NCBI GenBank assembly: GCA_935421135.1
Contig: OW285192.1
Span: 5,623,501-5,687,500, forward strand
Source: Bugulina stolonifera
Lineage: Eukaryota > Bryozoa > Gymnolaemata > Cheilostomatida > Bugulidae
Length of the DNA stretch: 64,000 bases
Direction: 5' to 3'
Position numbers and translations under genes: made by a program. The notes beneath the pieces are model-generated. The model was not told the DNA's origin and did not search any database. It saw only the letters and a program-made list of their open reading frames with translations. Positions 35,236 to 48,884 of the stretch are shown here, piece after piece. How positions within the stretch are numbered: the stretch's first letter is position 1; each line of letters starts with the position of its first letter.

Positions 35236-35290
35236 TCATTAGAAGTGTATTAGTAGTATTGGCTTGCTAAAACAAAAATGGTCACAAAAA
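35236..35290 (-). repeat. Right arm of perfect 55-bp inverted repeat
   Basis: Exact reverse complement of 33544-33598, placed downstream of the LINE poly(A) stretches. Ordinary LINE target-site duplications are direct, not inverted. Confidence 0.95.
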
Positions 35291-35476
35291 TAAAATTCAG
35301 ATTCCGAGATTGATCTCTGGTCTTTAGCACAAAAACTAACGATAGAACTCCGCAGAAAAAAAAACTTCTTCCTTGTTGTTCTTGTTTTAGTTCAGTTCTG
35401 TTGAATTCAAACAAAGTAAATTTAATTTGTAGAAAGATTAAGATAGAAAACAATTTAAAAAATTTAATTTTGTTAC

Positions 35477-35956
35477 TTGATTAATTACCTTTTGGCTTTT
35501 GTCATTGCCAAAAGGCAGTTAGGAATGATTAAACGAGCTCTCTACTGGGCCCCCGAACATGCACGTCTAATTGCCTATAAGGCCTTGTGTCTTCCGCACC
35601 TGGAATATGCAAGCGCTGCATGGGATCCAACGAGTAAGAAGGAGATAGCTGACCTCGAAAATATTCAGACTTACGCTGTTCGATTCATAAGCCAACTCAG
35701 AGGACGAGATGCCGTTGAGAGGGCCATGAAAATGCTTGGCTTACAGCTACTGGACCAGAGAAGAAGGAACCACCGAATAGGGCTTCTCATGCGGATACTC
35801 GGGAAGGAAGAACAGCATCCCGCTCTAAGTGCAGCCTATGAAGATCTGTGGGAACAGTGCAGACTCGTTCTCAAACCATCGGACTCCCCCGTTCAGTGGG
35901 AGCAAGCAGCAAGAAGTATCTCAGTAGCTTCTTGCCAAGAACTATTAGAGATATGA
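35477..35956 (+). pseudogene. C-terminal fragment of a second Jockey/CR1-like LINE
   Basis: The 159-codon open frame has IKRALYWAPEHARLIAYKAL, PHLEYASAAWDPTSKKEI, NIQTYAVRFISQLRG and LQLLDQRRRNHRIGLL. These are the thumb/C-terminal features found after the RT core in CR1/Jockey-like proteins. RT catalytic motifs are missing, so the copy is truncated at its 5' side. It has higher GC than its surroundings and a different sequence from the 33.6-kb element. Confidence 0.8.
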
Positions 35957-36304
35957 GGATTGGATACAACCCAGAAGAAACTGCTGGGCGGTTTTCAACC
36001 GCAACCCCTACCCAGTCAGGCTAGACAGTCCTGTTCCGTTATCACTGCCAATTTATTACATTATAATAAGTTTAATACTGCCCACCCACTGACCAACCCA
36101 TGTACCATATGCGGCACACCCCTTCTTCCCTCTAGGGCGGTCCAGTGTGATGAAGAAGTTGACAGTAAGTTGACAGTAAGTTCTAAAGAATTTCTCGAAA
36201 AATCTCGTGCGGTTTGGCAGGTTGGCTGTGGTATACTTAAACATGAACCAAATTATTTGGTTTATATACAAAAGCAGCAAAAGTACAGTAGATGTCTAGC
36301 TTAA
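35957..36304 (+). pseudogene. LINE-derived tail with truncated PHD-like Cys motif
   Basis: The open stretch includes ANLLHYNKFN and then NPCTICGTPLLPSRAVQCDE, which resembles the start of the PHD-type zinc finger seen in some LINE proteins (C-x2-C…QCD). It breaks off before the remaining Cys/His ligands at a short direct repeat (TTGACAGTAAG twice, 36160-36182). It may be the continuation of the preceding LINE or another fragment. Confidence 0.45.
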
Positions 36305-37550
36305 GTGTCTAATATTGGAGGTTATCACACCTTTACTTCTTACTAGAGAATCAATAGGGATGTCCACTCCTAAAATGATCCTATGGCAACAACGCTTTTG
36401 CGTGAATGTGCTGAAACAGCAACTTGGCGCTGGAAAGGTTCAAGTAGGCTACACTAGAGGCTAATTGTTCTGTTTCTGCCAACGGAGCCTCCTTCATGTA
36501 TAACAAATTGATGCGCCATCTGTTTGGCTATGCAACGACCAGCATGCCGTCGACGACTGAAAATACCAACATGATGTTGTGTTTTCAGTCCTCAGCTGCA
36601 CGGAACGCCATTTTGAGCTTATCTATTATAAGATACAGGGACTCCAATTAGGGCGATTGTATAAAATAATTTATTAGAAGTCAGCTTTGATTATTGGCTA
36701 GATCTTAGTCAAGACCATTGGTGGACTGGTCCTACGCATTGCTAATGAAAAACAAAGTAGTTCTGCTGAGACTCACGGTGTCCTGTGTATCCGAGCCAGA
36801 TTAAACTACTATTTCTAAGAGACGTATTTAGGCTATGGTGCACACTTACCAAGTTTCCCTGTTTAGGAGTGGTAGGGCCTACTCCAGATTCTGAAGCCAT
36901 CCTTTCCTCTTATTTCAAACTCCTATTTCTACAGAGGTAATCTTAAACACTTAATTTGTCGAAAAATGGTTGCTTTCTTTTTGTTTAAGCCAACTGGACC
37001 AGAGTTGAGCATCTATTGTCAGCCATAAGTTCAAATTTCTCAAATGTCTATAGGCCCACGTGACTGTCCAAATGCAGAAAAGTGAGTATATTCCTGCCAA
37101 AACCCCAAATAATTCACGTTTTAGAAAGGTGCTTCTCACTCTCAACCACTCCTTATGGTCCCGCTTTTATGCCTTATTTGTTGGAAACTCCATTTGAAAC
37201 AACGAGGAACTTGGCAAGTATGCTATGGTGTTTGAATTTGTTTACTACATCCTGAAGATAAGACAACTACAAACGATCAAAGACTGGTTACGCGTAGTTA
37301 CTCGTCGTCATTGGGTGGGCAGTCCTTGTAACGCCGTTGCTGAAATCAACGACTGCAGTAATATAACTGCTTATATTGGTTTGTTGTTGGGGTTTGTCCC
37401 AGTCAGCAGTCAGGATCAGAATCATCTATGTGAGATTTCGAACCTATAGAAGAAACTGAACTAGAAAAAATAAATCAGCTTAGAGCCACTGCCGACATTC
37501 TTTGCCAGTTATTCTAGGCTGCCTGGACCTTTTTTCTTGATTTCACCACT
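36305..37550. other. Intergenic with one orphan first exon
   Basis: Holds the candidate exon at 36850-36900 and an inverted repeat at 36556-36591 (GACTGAAAATACCAACAT versus ATGTTGTGTTTTCAGTC). Nothing else is recognisable. Confidence 0.4.
36850..36900 (-). CDS. Candidate first coding exon of an unidentified minus-strand gene
   Basis: AGGAAAGG-ATGG context, then 17 codons (MASESGVGPTTPKQGNL), then an excellent donor GTAAGTG. No downstream exon was found with confidence. The downstream DNA is filled by LINE debris, so the gene may be broken or its next exon far away. Confidence 0.35.
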
Positions 37551-37554
37551 ACAA

Positions 37555-37740
37555 TCTCCTTCACTCATCAGTAAACATACCAACTACTTGACACAGTCCA
37601 CCTGAGGGATTTCTTCCCTATCCAACACCGGCGTGTTTGGCTCTACATCCTTGTTGAAATATAGATACTCTGTCTTTGTTCTGCCCACTCTCATCCCCCT
37701 GCTTTCTAAAGCATGTCATCATTTCTCTGCATACTGTACA
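37555..37740 (-). pseudogene. RTE-like RT fragment, post-catalytic part
   Basis: The minus strand reads MRVGRTKTEYLYFNKD, then VLDREEIPQVDCVK and a stop. This is the KTEYL…/ECFKYLG segment that follows the catalytic FADD block in RTE-like reverse transcriptases. It is decayed. Confidence 0.65.
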
Positions 37741-38340
37741 ATGGTTTAATTTAACGCGGAAAAAATTACGATTTTGAGAATTTTGTTGGAAGTTTTATTT
37801 AACGTACATTTAATTTAACGAACCCCACCAAATATAGATTTTAATTTAACGACCACGAAGGTACAGGGTTGTGGTAAAATGTAAGGTGCAGGTAAGGCAA
37901 AATTACAATTTTAAATCGTTCTTTTGGCTCATAAGTAGTATATTTAGCCCTTTTTATTGTCTTGTAGTTGAATATAGAATCGCACCTGCAGTAATCATAT
38001 GGTACAGTTACAGATGAGATTAGTATTGTATACCTAGCTAATCTTATCCTATACAACAGATGAAAAAATTAGTCCTGAAGCGGGATTCAAACCCACGGGC
38101 ATTGGATTAACAGTCGAGCACTTTACCTATTGCGCTATCAGATCAGCACGGTTTCACGCTAAAAACTAACCATCATACTTGTAATCAACCGCAGTAATCC
38201 TTTACTACATGTAGTAGTGTTGCTTCAGCTAATAAAAACAACACGTGAATATAGTTAACTATAGTTTAGTAATACGATTTATATTTTAACGAGTTTGATC
38301 CATTTGTCAAAACGTGAAAATAAGCTAACGCTATTATAAG
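37741..38340. other. About 600-bp insert between the two RTE fragments
   Basis: The segment starts with four spaced TTTAATTTAACG-type units (37743-37850), contains the tRNA-like sequence 38072-38144, and is bordered by an inverted ATACTGTACAATGG / CCATTGTACAGTAT pair (37727-37740 and 38341-38354). The catalytic RT block expected here is absent. Confidence 0.5.
38072..38144 (-). tRNA. tRNA-Asn(GTT)-like gene or pseudogene
   Basis: 73-nt minus-strand sequence with box A TAGCGCAATAGG, box B GGTTTGAATCC, a good D stem (GCGC/GTGC), a T stem GTGGG/CCCGC and an acceptor stem with six of seven pairs. The anticodon-loop-like string CTGTTAA suggests GTT. The anticodon stem is poorly paired and the body differs from canonical animal tRNA-Asn. 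A run of six T follows on the minus strand (38068-38063). A pseudogene or SINE head is likelier than a working tRNA. Confidence 0.45.
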
Positions 38341-38535
38341 CCATTGTACAGTATCTTCAGCCTCCTGTTTGGTTGTTCCATCATGTTATATGCCTTCTTT
38401 AGGTCTCCAAATACACGAAATCCCTTCAGTCCTCTATATTTCTCCATGAGCATACTCAACAAAAAGAGAATCTGAGGTTCCTGTAACTGGTGTGAAGCCA
38501 AGTTGTTGTTCAATCACTTGAAAAATATATCGGAT
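38341..38535 (-). pseudogene. RTE-like RT fragment, core motif A region
   Basis: The minus strand reads QVIEQQLGFTPVTGTSDSLF, then LLSMLMEKYRGLKGFRVFGD and LKKAYNMMEQPNRRLKILYN. This corresponds to the QFGF-pGrgTtDAIF… and fvDLeKAfD block of RTE-like RTs, with the motif A aspartates partly lost (DLKKAYN). It belongs with 37555-37740. Confidence 0.7.
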
Positions 38536-38972
38536 TCATGTTTTCATGGTGTGGTTGGAACTGTCTATCCCAGACAGTTTCAATAGTACTAAATGCTTTT
38601 AAGTTCGTTTCACTTTAGACCAAAATAGCATCTGTTCAAAGACCATAGCTTAGTGGCTGTTAAAAATAAAATTTAAAGTGCTGATTTTTATACCAACTTC
38701 CACAGATGACACTATTTTAGTATTTACATGAGTCAGACTTAGCCTTCTAATTCACCCTAGATGCCATGTTTTATTTAATCATGTTCATCAATAGCTTTAT
38801 TGAACTGGGAAGATATCAAAAACATTGATATTTGAACACAAAAATGGGACAGGAAGCTCTTATAGCAGACTGTGCACAGAGTACACACTGGCTTGGTATG
38901 TTAGAGGCTATTGAGAGTTGGTGGTAGTTATGGTATGCTATAATTGTAGGTGCTCACCTGATATTGGCTATA

Positions 38973-41374
38973 ATGGATCACACATCGACACTAGACTCCG
39001 AGAACTATGTCAAAAATTTGAATGCTCAAGACTTTGACGTAGTGATGCATAGATTGTTAGGAAAAGAGAAACAGCGTACACCTCGTTATATCGAGACGTG
39101 GACTATGATCAAGAACTCCAGGCCCAAGGAAGAGCTTATGGTACAGGCAGTATTTGAGAGTTGTCCTTTCAAATCTGCACTTAGTTGTGTCGCTGGTAAA
39201 TATTTTCGCTAAAACACTACCTTGGTTTCAAACACCCACAGAGCAGTGATCTAATAGGCTAACTGTTTTGAAAAGTACCGTTCTATTCGGATGTCTATAT
39301 TGATAGTATTAATGAATCTATATGGAGTCGTACTACCCCTCAGAGTAATAGTAAACGATCTGAGGTAAATTTACTCTGTATCGCCAGTGACGTCTGTTTG
39401 CTTTGATTACAAACCTTGTCAGCATAGTTTGAGCTTACCGTTATATGCCAGCGCTTAGCTTGGTACTCTGTGCGAACTATATTCATAGGCAGGCTATGGA
39501 ACCCTACTACCTTCACAGCAACCATTGGCAACTATCTGCATCTATAAATTGTCTTTATACCTGCAAGGTGATCAAATATTACCAGAAGTTTTATATTCTG
39601 TTACTTCCGTTACAGGGTTTGGCATAGGAGTCATATTTGGAGTGTTCACTGCTAGCATAGATCCAATGTCCACCTATTCTACGGCTGGCACTGAAGCACC
39701 TTCCACCAGGCAGGTCTTGAGAGAAATGAAATCTAGGTCAATGTCATATGGCAAGAACTTTGCAGTTGTTGGAATGATGTTTGCTGGGACTGAATGCCTA
39801 GTAGAAACAGTAAGTAATTTCTTTGTCCGAAAAATGATTTGTTCATCAATCCATCACCTGATGATGGAAGGTCCAAAGTTGTGTGTGTTATGAACTATTG
39901 GAACAGTCTCCTTCACACATCTAGAAGGAGTTAGTATCCTATGTTTATGTAGTGGGACACTTAGTTATACACAGCCTTATCTAATGCTGAGCAATTTATA
40001 CATATGAATGTACATGTGTAATATGTGTAAGAATTGGCTACTGAATTATTAGTATGCCTAAGCTTACAGACATATTGTTGATATACACCACTCAAGCGAA
40101 CCTTAATTTTTTGAGTTGAAACTTTTATATTGGTGTAATTCTTCTTCATGCTAGTGAGAACACACATCCCTGGAATCAATATGTGCATATGAAGGCCTCA
40201 TCAAGTTTTATTTGTATGAAAATAATAATAAAATTAAAGGTTGAAAGTAATGATGAATTTAGTTGTGAAAGCTATCTCGCTTAGCCCTCCCTTTGTGATA
40301 AGTACAATGTAGCTAAAATTGTTGTCACGACTCCCAAATCCCTCCCCAGTGACTTGAAGGATGTGCAAGTGCTGTGGCTATGGTGATCGTGTATGGCTCG
40401 CTCTGTATTTGACATGCTACCAGAGGACTTTTCTCTTCATGTCAATTGTTATTTTAGTATAGAGGTAAAAGTGAGTTGGCCAATGGAACTATATCAGGTG
40501 CTATAACTGGAGGGATACTTGGCTTTAGAGGTATAGTATAATTATGGCAAGCTAGCCTATTATAAGGAGCATTTGCTTCCATGCACATCTGCTGGTGTGG
40601 TGGTTATGTTTTCTGCCTGCTGTGCTGGGTTCATAGGTGACGTGGAGGCCCGGATTCAAACCTGTCAGGGTTTGCTATTGTTATGAATGAGTCCTTGGCT
40701 GCTCAATTGACAAATTCCAAATCCTTGCATAAATTAACATCACATATAAATAAATGGCCAAACCCCCTAGAATTATAAGTATATGGAATTGTGTGTAAAG
40801 CGCTTGACTGAATGCATTAACCATAATCTAGCTCATCCACCAGGCTGCTCAATCTTTGCAGGTTTACCTAATATACTAGCAACCCTTACCATAGTCTATA
40901 TTTATAAGTCCTGGCCTGTTTTCAGTTGCGGGTACAAACCCCAAGCCTACCCAGTCTGATTCTAAAAGTGCTTGAAGTACTCTTAAGTCGAATTGACAAA
41001 CATGTGCAGGTTCACAACCCGCTTACGCTATTTTTTAGATTATAACACTGGTGATTACCTTGTGATTAATGGCCCTAATAAACCTTTGTGTTTGGGCATA
41101 TTTCTGAGGAGGCAAGCACCTACCTTGCCCCTCCCCCTGGTTGTACAGCCTTGTATAGGCCAGGTGTCCTCAGTGTATTTAGAATTATGTAATAGTTATT
41201 GTCTCACCTAATTGTGTAAATATATAGAAGTTGTAATATTTTGTCTATTAAAAGTACCAAGTATAATAATTTGATACTATTCACTTTATAGCTGGACCAA
41301 AGGCTGCCGTAGTCGGTGCGGCTGGTTTTGCTGCCTTCTCCACCGTCATAGACTACTACCTCAGAGGTCATTAA
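38973..41374 (+). CDS. TIMM22: TIMM22, mitochondrial inner-membrane carrier translocase subunit, four exons
   Basis: Exons 38973-39195, 39616-39809, 40458-40530 and 41292-41374 encode 190 residues, close to the family's 194. Conserved segments: VFESCPFKSALSCVAG into FGIGVIFGVFTASID (first membrane segment), EMKSRSMSYGKNFAVVGMMF and GTECLVETYRGKSE, ISGAITGGILGFRAGPKAA, and AAFSTVIDYYLRGH at the C terminus. Tim22 forms the channel that inserts multi-spanning carrier proteins into the inner membrane. Cysteines near the first and second membrane segments (SCPF, TECL) are conserved in the family, where they form a disulfide. The first ATG in a GGCTATAATGG context was chosen; an in-frame upstream TTG was ignored. 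A polyadenylation signal AATAAA lies at 41632-41637. Confidence 0.95.
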
Positions 41375-44300
41375 ACCAGTGCACAGCTGTAGAGGTCAAG
41401 GTCACTATGCCAATATACATCAATGGAGGTCAAGAGAGATGTACATGCAGTCGAACATTCCATTGATTATATCGTTGTTTCTGCAAAGTGAATTGAAGTG
41501 GACAGAGATGGTACATGTTGTATATATAGCAGCGGATTAGACTACACAGGTTCTATCTACTTGAATTTGTATTATAATAAGGAAGTCGCCTGATTGATAT
41601 ACATATACATATCAGTGATACTTTTATCTGCAATAAACAAGCATGTCCATTGCTATAACTATCTGTTGATATATGGAAGAGTGAAATCACTGAACATTTT
41701 CTGACAGATATTATGTGTTATGCTACCTCAATGTTTTTTGTTGTTACACAGGCATATCATCTGGGTGTTAGTCTTCTTTTGCTTGCGAATTAAAAGATCA
41801 CGAGCTGTAAGCAAACGTGCTCCAGTACTTTTATTTATGAATAAATTTTATCATTTGTATATGAAAGTAGAGATACATTTCTGTTGTATGACTACTGCCC
41901 TGTACTATGTCTAAGTTCGGTGTTGGTGAAAATGATATCATTTATATATAATATGTTCTTGGCTGATTGAATTGGTGTGTTCTGGCTGTTTATTATGATT
42001 GGGTACACCCCATGGACAAAGAGGACATGTTTCACATGGATAGAGCTAGCTTCCTCTATTTTGCATGGAGTAGTAGTAGTAGTTTTATAGCCTTTGGGAA
42101 AAGGCAATATTGCATGTAGAGGCTCCAACTACTTGTCCACTCAAGTTGTCGCACTTTACCTAAGTTTTCTTCAGTCGTTTTCTGCGAAAACCTCTTCCGC
42201 CTCCGATATTGCAGTGTGCGGCTGTATATTCCCGAACGTAAAGAAGCTGTGGCATAAATAGGAAGATAATAGAAAGAAATACCTCGACTCGCTAATGGTA
42301 TCACTGTGGAGCTGAAACAAAATTGCCAAAACTTTTCTTTGGGAAAGTTATGCACCAGTTTACTCTCCCCAATAAACCCATACACATATAACACATCTTT
42401 GTTGGGAGGATTATTCGAGTGAATTTATATTATTTCACCCGTCTTTGCATGACTTTGTTGTATTGTTCATGTTTCACAGAGTAGACCTATATCAATTATC
42501 AAACCATGATTTTTATGATTATTTTATGATAACATAAACATAATAATATAATGATCGCCATCACTCAGAGTCAGAGTGAGAACAGAATAGTTCAGTATTC
42601 AGTTTAGAGTACAGCTAGTAAAAGTGGCCACAATCATAGCGATATCTAAAGTAAGCAACGTTGGAATTTCACTCAATAGTCATAGTGATAGTCAATGCTT
42701 ATTAGTTATTTTATTATAATTATATTTAATATTATAATTATTTATAATATTTTATAATAATATAATTATAGTATTAAATATATAATAATAATTAATCAGT
42801 AATAAATAATTATAAAGTGTATAGGCTATTATTTTGTTTTTGATACAAAAATTAATATTAAATAAATGCTTATATTTATTATTATATTTTTATATTGAAA
42901 TTATACATAATCGATAATGCCCTTTATCGAAAATAAGATATTCCATATTGAATTCCTACTCATCACAGACATAGTTGTTTACCGAGGGCCATCAAAAACA
43001 CCAAAGGGAACATGAATTATACGCACAAAACACAGCAATTAGCTTAAAACTGGAGGTGGTACTTTAGCCCCCTGTAAAGAAGCACTACTGAAAAACAAAC
43101 TGTAGCCTTTATAGCCAAAGGCCAGAAGGACGCATTGTGTTATTATAAACAGAAGATTTTAATTGGTTTTTATCATGGTTATACTAGGAATGCCACAAAA
43201 TGAAAAAAATGGGTTTGTAACAACAAAAATAGCAATAGGACTAGGCTACCTGTTGACCTAGTAGGCCTACATAACGCCTCTAATGAATAGCCTGTTGTGT
43301 TGGACCGGTGTCAAAATTTTCAATATGTTTTACCAAATGAGCACTGTATTTGTTATGTAAGCCATTGCGACTACTTGATATTACTGCTAAGGTGTGACAG
43401 AGCTGACATAGTAAAAAAAGTTGTGTGAATTGAATAGGGGTAAGTAACCAGTGCTGATGACATCATTGCAGGTATCTTGAACATTTTGAGGCTACTTTTT
43501 TGCAGTTCCACATTATTAACAACTTAAAATAGTAGGTGGGTATCAAGTAATGCTAGCATAGATGGTTTGCAGAAAAGAAATTCTAAAATTTTCATTACAG
43601 TCCAACTTTCAGCTTTAGGCCTACGTATCGTGGTAAAAAGTGTGGAAAACATTTGATGTTTTGGGACCTTTAACGTTCGATCATAGTTGTCTTCACTGAT
43701 TGGCCGATATCCAAAAGAGATTCAACACGTACATATCATTAAAATAATACTGATTGGCCAGTCAGTGTTCATCTATTTATTAGGAGTTATGTTCTCTGTC
43801 ACAGTGTTGACATTTGTTAATAAATACTGCAGATGGAGTCCTTCCGGCATGAGGTCATCAGCATTCGGCAACATACATTGCAGTTAAGGAATTTTGAGGT
43901 TTAATTTTTAATGTTGTTGTTTCTAAATATACATATAACTAGTCAAACAATGGCAAGTCAGAGGTGAAGACATTGTTCCTAATTATTGTTAGCGTATTTA
44001 AGTCATTATGCTTCAGAACTTTTCAGAGCTAAAGAGTCTCTGAAAACGACCAATCAATTGATCCTAGACAGCAGGCGATTGTAATTCTTTATGCTACAAT
44101 TACCAAATTGTTTTCCGTCGACTCTGAACGTCCGAAAGTGTATGTTGTTCATCACCTTTTACACCCTTGCGATTCTTGTGATTGCTTCTCAATCGGATAT
44201 CTAATCGCACTCATACTTTCCAAGTCTTGATTCGGTTTGTGGGTGCAGTTAGAAGATCACTCAGACTACTGAGTGGATGAGAAAATTTCATTGTTGCACC

Positions 44301-44468
44301 AACTAAAATTAAAAATTTAGAAACGAAACTAAAGCATCTCCCACCAGTGTGTTTAATTGGCCTGAAAAATGTTGAAAGATAATGCTTTATTTATTTGTTA
44401 GATTGTAGGGTCCACACTCAAGTCTAGCAGACTATAACCGCTAGTTAGGAAAAAGATTTAATTTTAAT
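41375..44468. other. Intergenic between TIMM22 and UBE2K
   Basis: TIMM22 3' UTR, then AT-rich DNA (42700-42930 almost pure A/T). At 42394-42060 the minus strand has overlapping open stretches around a TTTCAG acceptor-like site, ending GGGRGFRRKRLKKT or, in another frame, AISEAEEVFAEND. Neither matches a known family. Nothing else seen. Confidence 0.4.
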
Positions 44469-47899
<3,431 letters not shown>

Positions 47900-48884
47900 A
47901 CCTGCATGCATATCGATTGTGATCTATAATACACCAGTGGTACAGTACTAGTAGTAACCATCCACTGTATATACATACTGACTAGTAGACTAGGATATAG
48001 TGTACAGGCACATTATGCTCAAGCAGAAACACTGCAACTGTACACTACCACAGGGAACAACCACTATGTTTAGCCTCCATTCCTGATATAAACTGTGTAT
48101 TAGTTAGGGGACTGTTTACCCACTGCATGAGTTTGGAGTCTTTGTCTATGGAACACCTGCTAGATTGTATGGTACCGCTCTTACTTACCTTACATTTTTA
48201 TTATCTTCACTTTTATTATTCTACAGAATTTTAAAATAATTGTCCAATATTGCTATAACATTCAGCAAATGCTCCATTCTGCAGTAAGCTTGTAGGAGTT
48301 GTTATATTTTAATTATCAAATTGCCTCAACATCTTAGCATTGCTTCTCTTTTTAAATTGTTACTGAACTAGTTACTCGTATAACTTTGTAATTTAAATTT
48401 CATCCGGTTGACTTCTGATTGGATAGCACAAAACGGCAGTTGATTGGTTAAAATATCTAATCATTTCTATAAGTGATATAGCCAATGTAGCCTGTATTCT
48501 GTTAAAATTATGCTTGTGTTGCTTGAGTCTTTTGAAATATTAAAATAAAATAGATAAGTAGTAAAAATTCATTCAAGTGCCAACTGTAATTTATTAGATT
48601 AGTCACACAATGTCTACGATATCTACTGGGAGGGATAAAATATTCTAATATGCTCAATTATTTATTGGTGAAAACAGGAAGTAAACTAACAATGAAGGTG
48701 TAGTTGAACAAGATTATCACCATTGGTAAATTGTTGAGGAAAGAATGGGAACATACACATAGTTTAATAACCCAACCATGTAAAGCCAGAAAAAATAGTA
48801 CATTTATAGAGACATTGGGATACTTGGTGCTATTTGGTGCAAAAACTAGCAATATTCTACATTGTACATATATATTGTAAGTTG
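47900..48884. other. Intergenic between convergent UBE2K and the secreted-protein pair
   Basis: Holds both 3' flanks. AATAAA-like sites are near 48543 (plus) and, on minus, TTTATT at 48661-48666, about 220 bp past the stop of the downstream gene. Nothing else recognised. Confidence 0.4.

Noticed and set aside
40590..40690. Further SINE in TIMM22 intron 3
   Set aside because: Only a weak box B-like GGATTCAAACC and no convincing box A.
42056..42394. Minus-strand 112-codon ORF as a gene
   Set aside because: No family recognised, the only internal splice option gives an intron of about 36 nt, and the frame choice is ambiguous.
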